From Hansfordia pulvinata (Eukaryota; Ascomycota; Sordariomycetes; Xylariales), in contig BJKQ01000011.1 of assembly GCA_006538405.1 (NCBI GenBank), positions 1,179,501 to 1,243,500 of the forward strand: a stretch of DNA of 64,000 nucleotides. The letters run 5' to 3'. The notes beneath the pieces were generated by a model. It was not told the DNA's origin, made no database searches, and was given only the letters and a program-made list of their open reading frames with translations. The position numbers and the translations under genes were made by a program. The stretch's first letter is position 1. Each line of letters starts with the position of its first letter. Of the stretch, positions 12,044 to 21,952 are shown piece after piece.

Positions 12044-15000
12044 TCAATCACTAATTTCAGGTACCATGGCCGAACTTGGGAGTCTATCTGGCTCGAATCG
12101 GAAAATGAGAACGTTCCCAGACCTTGTCCCGATTGCAAGGATTGTCCCCTTCACTGCCGCGACGGTGGGCCTCGCACTCGCCGGCAACCACAGCAACGAC
12201 TGGCCATTCCATGTAACCCAGCATTCATCTGGACTGATGCGAATGCCCGAACGGCTCTCGCTGTGCACACCTGCTCGGGAATCCATGGACCAGCGATGTT
12301 CTTCCTGATGCCGGATAGCCAACATAAACAGTTCAACATCCTCATGAAGAGACAAGTGGTCCGAGGACACGGAAGCGGCGACATCTTCATCGCTCATGTC
12401 GTTCCCGTACATCTCAACGAGGTCGCCCGTTGTCGTCGACCAAACCCGCACGGTAGCACCATTCCACACCAACGCCACTAGGGAGCTCTTGGGTGAGAAT
12501 GTAACAGTAAAATCGTATTTTCTCTCCACATAATCCCGGACTATGGGGTGTAAACAGCCTGTCACCGCCGACCAAAGCTCAACATAGCCATCGTCCCTTA
12601 CCGTCGCCACCAAAGTGTTATCGGGCGAGAACGCAACAGCGTGCGCCCGCCCTTCGTGGCTTCTGAGCGTGTGCTGGCAATGCCCTGTAAGCGCTGACCA
12701 AAGCCGGATGGTATAGTCGTTAGACGCCGATGCCACCAAAGTGTTGTCATGCGAGAACGCAACAGCGCACACCCGCTCTTTGTGACCTTGAAGCGTATGC
12801 TGACAATGGCCCGTCACCGTTGGCCAAAGCTGGATGGTCCGGCCAGACGCCGACGCCACCAGAGTGTTATCGGGCGCGAACGCGATTGCATGTACGCGAT
12901 GCTGATGAATGTCCAGCTTGTGATTATAGCGGCGCCTGGATGTAGAGCAGAGGCGTACACTGCTTTGATCTCTCAAACCCAACCAACACGGCGTGGACGC
13001 AACGAGAGCGCCGTCGGACGAAAACGTAATGATGCCCATTTGATCCCAGTTGTTCGTCAGCGTCTGCTCGCAACGGCCTGTTGATACTGACCACAGCTGA
13101 ATTGTGCCGGACCTTGATGCCGCCATCACTAGGCCATCGGGCAAGAATTTGACTGCAACTATTTCAGGGTCATGTTCCTCGATCGTTAACAAACATTCAC
13201 CCGTTGCCATCGACCAGAGCATTATGATGCCACTGTGCGACACCGAGGCCGACACCAACAAGGCACCGTCAAGCGAGAAGTCGATCACGCTGAATAAGTC
13301 ATGGCCACCAAAATTATATTGGCAGCAGCCCGTGGATGTGGACCATATTCGGAGAGACCTGTCGCGTGATGCTGACGCGAGTAAGACGCCATCGGGAGAG
13401 AACTTGATGACGTAAATTCTGTTTGTATGACCGTGTAGCGTCTTGTCACAGTTGCCTGATTGTGTCGAGCAAAGCTGTATGCTGTGGCGTAAGTCTGAAG
13501 CTATGGTGGTGCTATCGGGCGAAAACGCGACAACGAACGGATCAGCTCTCGAGGTGGTGACAATGCGTGTGGAGGAACCCGTCGACAACTGCCAAACTCT
13601 GATTGCGCCCTCTCCTTGCGAAGCAATCATGGCTCCGTTGGGCGAGAACCGGGTAGTGTATGTAATGTCTGTACCATTGTCGTTCTCAAGTATCTGCTTG
13701 CACTGCCCTGTCGAGGTAGACCAGAGGCGAATGGTGTTGTCAGATAATGCAGTTGCTATGAAAGCCCCGTCCGGTGAGAACGCAAGGTCCCAAATATCGT
13801 TGTCGTGGCATTCTAGTGTCTGTTCACAGCGCCCTGTTGGAACTGACCAGATCCAGACAACGCCTTCACTGGCTGAAGCCAATAGGGCACTGTCAGGCGA
13901 GAATGCGAGGCCGCTCACAGAACCTGGTAGGCCCTCGATCACATACTTGACATGAGGCCACTCGCTATCGATTTCGGGATACACGCTTATCCAGCTTGGC
14001 CTTTTCGAGTTGAACATCTGTCGAATCTGGCATTGGGTAGGGGCAAAGCAGAGGGCCGAGGCATACACCTGCAAGGGGGCCGTATCGATAGTCTTCGCAT
14101 TGTGTTCCAAGAATCGTATGGCGCCATTGAGTAGGTGCTCTAACTCCTCGCACGACCCGGGCTTTACATCTGATTAGAGAAGTTTTGAAAATGGCTGATC
14201 TGGATTCCTAACTTGCCTGTAGAATCGTTCGTAAGCGCCGGACTGCGTCAAATGTTTCGAATGCTCTGCCCAGGAGCGCCATAGCTTCTACCCAGTGGAG
14301 CAAGTGTGACTTGATGAAGCTGTGGGAGTCGTCACCGTCGTGTAGGCTGAACTTCGCATGTTGAAGATGATGTGTCCAATATATGCAAGCGTATTGGAGC
14401 TCTTGAGGCAGTGCATGCTCAATGGCCTGCGGCGAGACGGTATCGCGCTTTCTACCTGGCCATTGCATTCTGGCGATATCTGGCTTCAATCTTGTCATGA
14501 CCACAAGACACCGCAGTGCCAGGATTCGATGTGTTTGTTGCTCGTCGACCCAGAACGGGCTCCCACGCCGCTCAGGGGCGATGAGAAAATCTCGAAAGGA
14601 CAGGTGGAAGATTCTGATGGGGTCATAGAGGTTTTGCGGGACGAGTATGACAGAGTGCAGGGGATTTAACCTTATAGTTATGTCGCCGGGTTTCTTGTCC
14701 AAGAGTTGTGCCAAAGCGCCGATGGATATAGGCCGAGCCAGCAAGATGATGGACCCAACTATGGACTGAAATTGAGCAAGAAGAGTTTTGGTATCGATCA
14801 CTGGTCGCCCTTCAATTTGATTGTTGAGAATGGGCATGTAGGTTGCCTGCAGTCGGTCGCCGTGATCGGCGATTCCTTGGGAGAGAAATGCCTGCAGTTT
14901 GTCATCTGGCCTGCCAGTTATGGTGTCTTCCAGGAAGCGACAGACAGTGGCGGCAAAAATGAATAGAGGTATTGCCATGTTCACGAGACAGTCGAAATCT

Positions 15001-15980
15001 TCTTGCTTGGGCCATCTTGAAGGGATTTGCAGGGCTTGCATCTCCAATATGTTGAAGTCTTGGCGAATTTTTTCAAGCCTCACGCGTAAGACGGCGTCAA
15101 TATCGCGCTTAATGACGGACTCCGGAACTTCGTGGAGGACAAAATTGGGGATATCGCCTATTTTTTCGCCCATTTTTTTGAAGCCTAAACGGATCGGGAG
15201 CTCTGGTCTACTAGTGACAAAGAACCGAATCCTGGACGGCCGAGTCGCGTTGGACTGAGAGAAGAGTTCAATCAAGAGATCCATGTCCTTCTCGTTGTCA
15301 CACTCGTCAAGAGCGTCCACCACAACGACCAGCGGCTTTTGGCGAGACGCTAGGGTGGGACTGGAGACCGGGTCCACGATCAGTTTGCCAAACTGCTCGT
15401 GAATTGCTTTTGTGGCAATGGAAGCGTTGGCAGCAACGGCTGACCGAATCACCGATTCAAGTGCCGGCTGTCGATCCCTAATCTGTGCTGCAATAGTAAC
15501 GCAGAACTTCGAGGCGTTGCCACGATCGCCGTCACCTCGCTTGAAGAAGAAGCTTGCACCGAGGTGTCCGTCATGGTTTAGAGCGTGTGCCACGGTCCTG
15601 GAGATGGTCGACTTGCCCGTCCCGGCCATGCCGCTCAGCCAGTAGACGGGTTTGGTGTCGGGACTGCGAGCCCAGGACTTGATCTCCTGCAAGACTTCTT
15701 TCCGTGTACCGTCGTGGCATCGATCATTGTGTTCTTCCGCGTGAGAGTCGTGGGCGGCACCCTCCACAGGCTTGAGATGCTGTTGTCCATAGTAGTTGTT
15801 GGTGACAGATCCTATCATGGTCAGCTTTGGGGGGCCTTGAAAGGATCAGCTAGGCAGAGACGGCATACCTGTGATGTTTGACTGGTTAACGTTGCCTGCC
15901 ACTACGCCATGTCCTGCATCGATAGCGCCGTGGTATGTTGTGTTGGTTGACCGTGACGCTGGATTCCCATCACGATTCAT
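12044..15980 (-). CDS. NACHT-WD40 NOD-like receptor with N-terminal amyloid-type motif
   Basis: There are three exons: 15980-15869, 15811-14217 and 14161-12044. Intron 1 is 57 nt. Intron 2 is best read as a GC-AG intron (CAG/GCAAGT ... GTAAAG, 55 nt). The product is about 1274 residues, with no frame break. It has only a short N-terminal motif (about 12-48: YHGAIDAGHGVVAG then NITGS) in place of an effector domain. A NACHT NTPase follows, with Walker A GMAGTGKST (98-106) and Walker B VVVVDALDECD (199-209). About twelve WD40 repeats span roughly 640-1160. They are mostly diverged, but three consecutive repeats share near-identical cores (TGHCQHTL). Fungal STAND proteins of this type sense a cue through the repeats, oligomerise through NACHT and template partner proteins through the motif. 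The gene is divergent from a SesB-like gene carrying the same motif. The sensed ligand is unknown. Confidence 0.92.
15869..15980 (-). other. Exon 1 of the NLR: amyloid-type signalling motif
   Basis: This 112-nt exon encodes 37 residues plus the first base of a Gly codon and consists of little but the motif: YHGAIDAGHGVVAG, then NVNQSNIT-G. The pattern x-A-x-H-G-V-V-x-G followed by N-I-x-G-S recurs in the PNP protein and, in part, in the SesB-like hydrolase of this cluster. The low-charge, Gly/Asn/Val-rich character resembles the sigma class of fungal amyloid signalling motifs. Confidence 0.8.
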
Positions 15981-16295
15981 GATGGCGGGATGACCGGAAT
16001 GCGAGAGGCAATGTCCAAGAGAGAAAAATGCGACGTAGGAGAGCGGACTTGGCCAGATACTTATATTCCAGCTCCGCCCGAGTGTTTGGCAAGGCTGCGG
16101 TGGGGGCACGGCCTCAGACGCCGCACAGAGCAGCAACGTGATTCGGCAACATGAGTTGCGTGGCTTCGCAGCCCTTGGCCGATCTGTGCGGGGTAAGTCG
16201 CCTTTAAGTAGCACCCCTTTACGTCTTGCTCAGGTTGATTCTGCTCGAGTTTTCATGATATATCAACATTGAACCGAACCGATCGCATCTCCACC
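15981..16295. promoter_or_regulatory. Bidirectional promoter of NLR and SesB-like genes
   Basis: Only 315 bp separate the two divergent start codons (15980 minus, 16296 plus), so the sensor and one effector probably share control elements. I do not see a clear TATA box. Confidence 0.6.
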
Positions 16296-17446
16296 ATGGT
16301 CGGCCTTGGGTTGAGCGACCCTTTTGTGGACATTGAGGAGGCGAAGGTCGAGTGAGTGATCTGCCCGTTCTTCTGTCTGATACGCTCGACCCTGAAGATT
16401 TGTAGCATCGTCTTTGTTCACGGACTCGGGGGCGACCGAGACCGGACATGGACGTTGCAGCAGGAAGGCGACGACATCTTCTGGCCGAGAGCTGTGCTCC
16501 CCAAAGCCTGCCCGACTGCCAGAATCTTCTCTTTCGGATTCAGCGCAAAGTTCAAGGACTTCTTCCCATCCGGGGAAGGCGCGGCCAAAGCTATCGACAA
16601 CCACTCGGCTACGCTGTTGAAGGAAGTTGCGGCTTTTCAGGAAGGAACGGAAACGGTGATTCCCCCACCTGAGACGTGATGCCTTGCCCCTTATCATGCC
16701 TCTGCTGACAAGCGGCGGTGTTTCTCAGTCGCACCTGCCGGTCATTTTCATCGCCCACAGCCTGGGCGGTCTCCTCTGCGCCAACGCGTTATCGATGCAA
16801 CCGGGCGCCGACGCCGACTGCGATGATCTCATAGACCGGACAGAAGGGCCGTCTTCCTCGGGACCCCGTTCGAGGGCCCTCAAAGGACGCGTGGGCAGTC
16901 CGGGCGTCGAAGTTCCTTGAGCTGGTCGACAGTCCCGCAGATGAAGACGGTGGAAGCCTCGAAGAGCGGTGGAAGAAACGGATGGGCATCGACCAGGCCT
17001 TCAAGAAGGTTCTCCAGGAAAGGGACCTGCTACAGGACAAGCGGCCAATCCAGAGAGCCTGCTTTTTCGAGGACCGCCCGGTCAAAAAGGGGAGCGGGGA
17101 GATCGGGGTGGTCGTACCTCAGAATTCCACTCGTCTGCCCGGGTCCGATCACATAAAGATCGACAAGAACCACCTCAACATCTGCAGATTCGACTCGAGA
17201 GACAGTCCGGGGTTCAAGAGCATATCGCGCGTCCTGTGCAAGTGGATCAAGGGCCTCGATCAACCTCGGCCAGGCGCGGGCAGCGGCAATGCTGTCACCT
17301 TCGGGGACGTCAACTATTACGACCAAGTCAATGCTCAAGGAGGTGTGGTCGTGGGCATGGCACATGGAGCCTCGCCTAATGCGGTCAACATTACGGGGAC
17401 CCAGACGAACGTAACTCGTCCCGAGGATAACAATAATGCATCGTGA
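16296..17446 (+). CDS. sesB: SesB-like alpha/beta hydrolase with C-terminal amyloid-type motif (two frame breaks)
   Basis: There are three exons: 16296-16351, 16406-16655 and 16729-17446, with introns of 54 and 73 nt. The oxyanion-side segment VDIVFVHGLGGD spans the first junction. The nucleophile elbow AHSLGG has Ser at about 113, and the family's FLGTPFEG segment follows. A candidate catalytic His lies in the SDHIKIDKNHLNI region. The C-terminus (289-332) carries the motif VNAQGGVVVG ... NITGT shared with the NLR and PNP genes. The reading frame slips -1 at the GGG of 16846-16848 and again at the CCC of 16877-16879; adding one base at each gives 341 residues. SesB-type proteins are lipase-like hydrolases proposed as cell-death effectors that are activated by an NLR through prion-like templating. 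The fold and cluster position are clear; the activity and substrate are inferred. Confidence 0.88.
17285..17416 (+). other. C-terminal amyloid-type motif of the SesB-like protein
   Basis: The segment holds GNAVTFGD, VNAQGGVVVG and NAVNITGTQTN, about residues 289-332. It follows the hydrolase fold directly and has no charge-rich linker. It matches the N-terminal exons of the NLR and PNP genes at A-x-x-G-V-V-V-G and N-I-T-G-[ST]-x-T-N. Confidence 0.75.
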
Positions 17447-17643
17447 GTGAGGCCACGCTAAAAACTGACAGAACTATCACGGCCACACGCCGACGCTCCC
17501 AGGCCGCCATGGCGACAGGAGTGGCGGCTGGTCTGGTAATTGAGTGTCTAATAGGTGAAGATGTAACGTTTGCTGGACACTGTAAGACCTGGCTACGATT
17601 TGCCAATAAAGCAAGTGACAAATAAAATCATGATCTACCGGCC

Positions 17644-19085
17644 TCAACCCGCCGGCTCGTCAGTGTGCATGTACTTGAAAAGGAGGCCCTTGGCCGCGGA
17701 GGCGGCGGCCGCGGCGGCGTAGTCCTGCCAGTCCTTGTGCTTGTGGCAGTCGGCGTAGTCGCAGACGCCCTTGACGACGACCACGGCCGGCAGCTCCTCC
17801 CACACGCCGGCGCCCTCCATCTCGAACCCGATCGCCCCAAAGTCGCGCGCCAGCTGGTCGCGGTGGCTGGCCGACCGCAGCACCCGGTTGGCCGAGGCCA
17901 TCGTCCCGACGTGGACGGCCGGCAACGGGGGCGCTTCCCCCTCTTCTCTCCCCCCGGCGGCGGCGCCCGCTGCCGCTGCAGGAACCCGGCCTCGCACCCG
18001 ATCTTGCGGCACGGCATGCGCATGGCCGCCTCGCAGACCACGTCGGCCGGGCCCGAGGCGTCCCCGCAGAGCGGGCACGGCGGGTCGGCGCGGTGGTGCT
18101 TGTGGGGGTAGGAGGCGCGGTACAGCTGGTCGCTGCTCGCGCCCGGGTAGTCGTACCTCCCGCCCTCGGACGCGGCCGCCTTGTCCTGGATCTCGCGCAG
18201 CGTGCACCGCACCCGGTCCCGCAGCGCGGCACGCCCGCGGCGCGTCTGCAGGGCGTCCAGCAGCCCGGCGACGTCGTGGCCCGGCCTCCTCAGCGTGTCC
18301 TCCGGCCGGGTGGACGCCGCGAAGCCGCCGGCGAGCTGGCGCCCAAAGTCGTACTGGACGACCTGCCTGCTGACGACGACGTCGCCGAGGAAGATGTCCC
18401 GGGCCGCGACTCCCCTGCCACTGCTGCTGCCGCTGGCCCGGGGCTCATCGGCGTCGTCGGCGTCCACGGCGACGGGCAGCCCGCCGCAGACGCCGACCAG
18501 CAGCGCCAGCCGCAGGCCCGGGAAGCTCGCGCGCAAGGAGGCGGCGGCGCTCGCGGACCGCGTGCTGCCCATCCGCGACAGCTGCGTCTGCACCACGTTG
18601 TGGCCCGCCGCCCGGCCCAGCGTGTAGTAGTTGTGGTCCCCCGCCGCCCGGCCGTGCAGCGGGGAGGAGGGGTCCTCGGCGTCGAACACGCGGTCGAGGG
18701 CGAGGTCGACGGCGTCGAACTCGAGCGGCAGCGCGCAGATGATGGCGACCTTGAAGTCCCGCCGGCTGCGGGGCTCGTCGCCGTCGCCGTCGCGCTCGGG
18801 GGCTCGCCCCAGGGAGCTGGGCGGGTGGCGCTGCGGCGGGTGGTGGTAATTGGTCTGGGAGCCTTTACTCAGTCAGTCAGTCAGTCAGTCATTCTGTCAG
18901 ACAGCCAGAGAAGTGAGACGGTCTTGATCGGATGCATGCAGAGACGCAGCGGGGCGGCGCCGGGCCGTACCGATGATGTTCGCGTTGGTGGCTTGGCCCA
19001 CCACGACGCCGTGGTTTGCGGTGATGGCGCCGTGGAACGTCACGTTGCCGGGCCTAGGGGCCGGGTCGCCGCTGCCGGTCCCCAT
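17644..19085 (-). CDS. PNP/UDP-type phosphorylase-fold effector with N-terminal amyloid-type motif (one frame break)
   Basis: There are two exons: 19085-18971 and 18862-17644. The intron is 108 nt (GTACGG ... GTAAAG). Exon 1 is the motif: PGNVTFHGAITANHGVVVG then NIIG. Exon 2 begins S-Q-T-N and after a proline-rich linker enters the nucleoside phosphorylase fold: KVAIICALPLEFDAV, a glycine-rich LALLVGVCGGLPV, then HVGTMASANRV, GFEMEGAGVWEELP and GVCDYAD. The frame slips -1 at a G5 run (plus-strand C run 17937-17941); one added G gives 444 residues. Stand-alone or NLR-fused PNP folds are common in fungal innate-immunity-like proteins, and relatives elsewhere cleave nucleotides. Here the motif suggests activation by the neighbouring NLR. 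The gene is strikingly GC-rich compared with the NLR and converges on the SesB-like gene (197 bp apart). Confidence 0.87.
18869..18890. repeat. TCAG tetranucleotide microsatellite
   Basis: About five and a half TCAG copies lie near the 3' end of the PNP intron, just before the acceptor. Confidence 0.85.
18971..19085 (-). other. Exon 1 of the PNP gene: amyloid-type signalling motif
   Basis: The exon has 38 codons plus one base. FHGAITANHGVVVG lines up with YHGAIDAGHGVVAG of the NLR, and NIIG/S lines up with NITG/S, where the slash is the exon border. Both borders fall after the first base of the Gly codon (phase 1). Confidence 0.8.
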
Positions 19086-19640
19086 GGCGGGTGTACACGG
19101 GGTAAAGAGCTAGGTAGGTTCTTCTGTGGGATCAAGAAACGTGCGAAGTCGCTGCGAAGTGAACATCTTGACGGCCATTGCCCGCGTGCATACCTGTGTT
19201 ACCGTCCCAGCCTGCCTGGACCCCGCCTTCGGCAAGGCTGCGGCTCGCAGCTCTTCCGTCTGACCTGAGTGGGCACCAATGGGAGTCCGACCGGGAGACT
19301 CTCCCTTCTTCAACATCAATACCACCCATTTGCTTCTCTTATTGCTGTCCACTTACTAGGTTCGGCGTGAACCTTTCAATTTTACCTACTTACCTACCTT
19401 ACGTACCTACATGTATGTAAGCCTACCTACCTACATCCTAACATGGATGGATACGTGTATTTTCCAGCGCCATGGAAGGTAGGTACATACATATAGGATG
19501 TAGGTAGGTATGTAGCTGCCTCGCACGACGTGCCCTAAATACTTCCTGGATAGCATCTACCTGGCCCAACTCGTCTCGCCCAACTGGTCTTTCCCTCTTT
19601 TCCTGCAGTCATGTGCCAGGCAAACAGTTTTCGAGATAGA
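19086..19640. other. Intergenic with TACC/GGTA clusters
   Basis: This is the promoter side of the PNP gene and the 3' flank of the next gene. Degenerate TACC copies lie at about 19380-19440 and their complement (GTAGGTA) at 19478-19513, so the two blocks could pair as an imperfect inverted repeat. Confidence 0.6.
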
Positions 19641-20221
19641 CTATGCCTCGGCATCGACTTCCAGGTCTCTTGCTTTCCAATCGTGCCAAAACCTATGGTG
19701 GCTACGGCTGGCCCCCGATGTGGCCGGCGCGGTGCACACCCCTTCGTCGTCGTCGTCGTGGTCCGTTTGGCAGAACCAGCCGGGGCCGCACTCCTCCCGG
19801 CAATCATCGCGATCAGGGTCGCAACCCACGTCGCCGTCCTCGCACTCATCCGCAGAGGAGGAACCGCCGCCGTACGAGCCGTGATCTCCGCCTCCCCTGG
19901 AGCCTCCGCTGCCGCGGCCTCCGCCGTCGCCGCCGTCGCCGCTGCCGTGGCCGCTGCCGTGGCCGCCGCCCTCGGGAGACCGCACGAAGATCGAGCGCGA
20001 TATCATGCCCTGTTTCATACATGTCCAGCGTTAGCTATCAGGATTCCGACGAGGCTCCTGGGTGGATGAGGGGGTAGTCGGGGGCAGAGCCAGTAACAGC
20101 GTGCTGCCGACATGGGAGATGATCAGGGGCTTACCTTGGAATGCATGTTTCTGCTGACACTGCGGCCTGTCACTGCAGCTGAGGCAGCGGCGAGGAGGGA
20201 GAGAACAACGACGACCTTCAT
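19641..20221 (-). CDS. Small secreted Gly-rich, Cys-containing protein
   Basis: There are two exons: 20221-20135 (29 codons) and 20009-19641. The 125-nt intron starts GTAAGC, has a GCTAAC branch and ends ACAG; the product has 151 residues. The N-terminus MKVVVVLSLLAAASAAVTG is a clear signal peptide. A glycine/serine-rich, low-complexity middle (about 40-75) is followed by six cysteines (ADEC, GDVGC, RDDC, REEC, GWFC, GVC), enough for three disulfides. Acidic runs sit between them. The size, signal peptide and even cysteine count fit an apoplastic effector or cell-wall protein. I know no named family for it. Confidence 0.78.
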
Positions 20222-21952
20222 GGTGATGATTCTGCGATGGATCGGTACCGGCTTTATTCGTTACGTTTTTTTTTTTGTTTCTTTGTGGACGGAGTGTTTA
20301 GGCTACGTTGAACTAAGCGTTCGGAGCTTAAGTGCAGTTGGCAAGTAAGTGCAGTTGGCAAGAAAGAAAGAGTTGTTGTCGAGGAAGTTGAAGGGTGACT
20401 CTTTGGCCGTCGAAGCCGGGCATATTTAGATGTATTTGGACTCCGGAGTCCGGAGTTCGGACAACGAAGAGTTCCAGGATCTGCTTGTCACAGGTCTCTT
20501 TTCCGGAGGCGTTCTTTCGTATGATCTAGATCAGGTATATTTGGAAACATCTCGGTATATTTGGGGAAAAAAACTCGGCCGAGGACCCCTCCCCCTCGAG
20601 GCTGCCAACTAGTGATTTTTTGAGTGTTGCCCCGATCGTTTCTAGCAAAACGAGAATTTGCCTTCCACCTCAAAGTGTATAAACCCCATTTTTGTTCACG
20701 ACTCGGACATGCACTTGGGGCAGAGGCAAAGCTGGAACGCTATGGCGAATCTAGATCTATTGTTCGGCTCGTCGGGCCATCGGGTGCCGCCTTTACCGCT
20801 AATGTGATGAGATTCAGAGTACTGGACGGTAGAGCTAAAAATTTGTACGTGTCCGCCCACTTATTATTTCTATTGTCTGTATACCAGGCGGGATTTGGTA
20901 TTCTAAAAAAAAAAACAGAGTGACACGGTCGTTGAGATAGATCGCGCGGGCGAAGCCAACAACAATGTCCACGTGAACTCTGCAGAAACTCATTGAGTCA
21001 TTGCTTTCCGTCCGGAACTGTGTTAGCATTAAGAGTGCCAAACAGATCACTGTAAAGCTGAGATCTCTAGCCATGAGACGAAAGCTGCAGCAGGTTCTCG
21101 TTGTGCGGATTCTGACGACTGCTGGCGCTTGAAAAGTGTGACTGAATTGCAGGGGCAGAAGGGATCCCGCCGACGGTTACTAGAAGTCTAGAACTTCCGC
21201 GTATTTTTGTCTCTACATGGCCCTAACCTGTACCTGGTGACGGAAAGTAATGAGGCGTCTGAATCCGGAAGTCTACCGCCCGCGCATATTTGCCCCTACG
21301 AGTAGTTAGCCTGGAAGCTGGAAGATCATAATCCGCCCAGAAAAGCATGATGCATCGCAAGATGAGCAATGAAGACTAGGTATTAGTAAAAAATAACCCC
21401 CCTAGGATCATTAGCACCTGGGCCCGCAGCATCTATTACGTGGCAAACCACTAACTTGGAAATCGGTGTAATGGTTCCGGCCCATATAGGCAAATGCTCT
21501 GGTAAATACAACCAGACCGCTCTGTCATGCAGGCAAAAGATACGAGATTGGCACTTCCTAAGTGCTCAATCTTCATGCCAGGACGAGGGCCAGACCCGTG
21601 ACAGTCGGATCCGCCGCCCGCGTCGCCCCAGATCTTTGCGGAGCGCATTTCGCAAGTCTCCAGCTCGGTCCAGGACTCCAGCACCACTATGTGAGTCACT
21701 ATTTTTATCAGCTTGTCATGAACATTCTCGCATATTGGTACCCAGACGCACGCATTCGCAGGAGACCTGCCAAGCCAACGCACAGTCAGCAGAAGTGATG
21801 GTATATAAGGACTGTTATATAATGCCACCAGGGTGCAAGCTGGTGTGGCGTATAGCATATCAAGGCTTTGAGCCGCGTCATAATACCCTGGCTCAGGCTC
21901 ACGCTGCCGGCATCGTCTCTTGGTCACCTTGGGTCGGTCTGCCACTGAGAAC
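20222..21952. other. Intergenic, 1.7 kb
   Basis: No gene is recognised. Two direct GCAGTTGGCAAG copies lie at about 20334-20361. A TATATAA box lies at 21802-21808, 145 bp before the next start codon. The stretch from about 20880 to 21430 is visibly less GC-rich than its surroundings. Confidence 0.5.
21802..21808 (+). promoter_or_regulatory. TATA box candidate
   Basis: TATATAA lies 145 bp upstream of the ATG at 21953, a spacing suitable for a fungal core promoter. Confidence 0.5.

Noticed and set aside
17660..18373. Long Arg/Ala/Pro-rich frames opposite or overlapping the PNP gene
   Set aside because: They are GC-rich shadow frames. The PNP frame alone matches a known fold.
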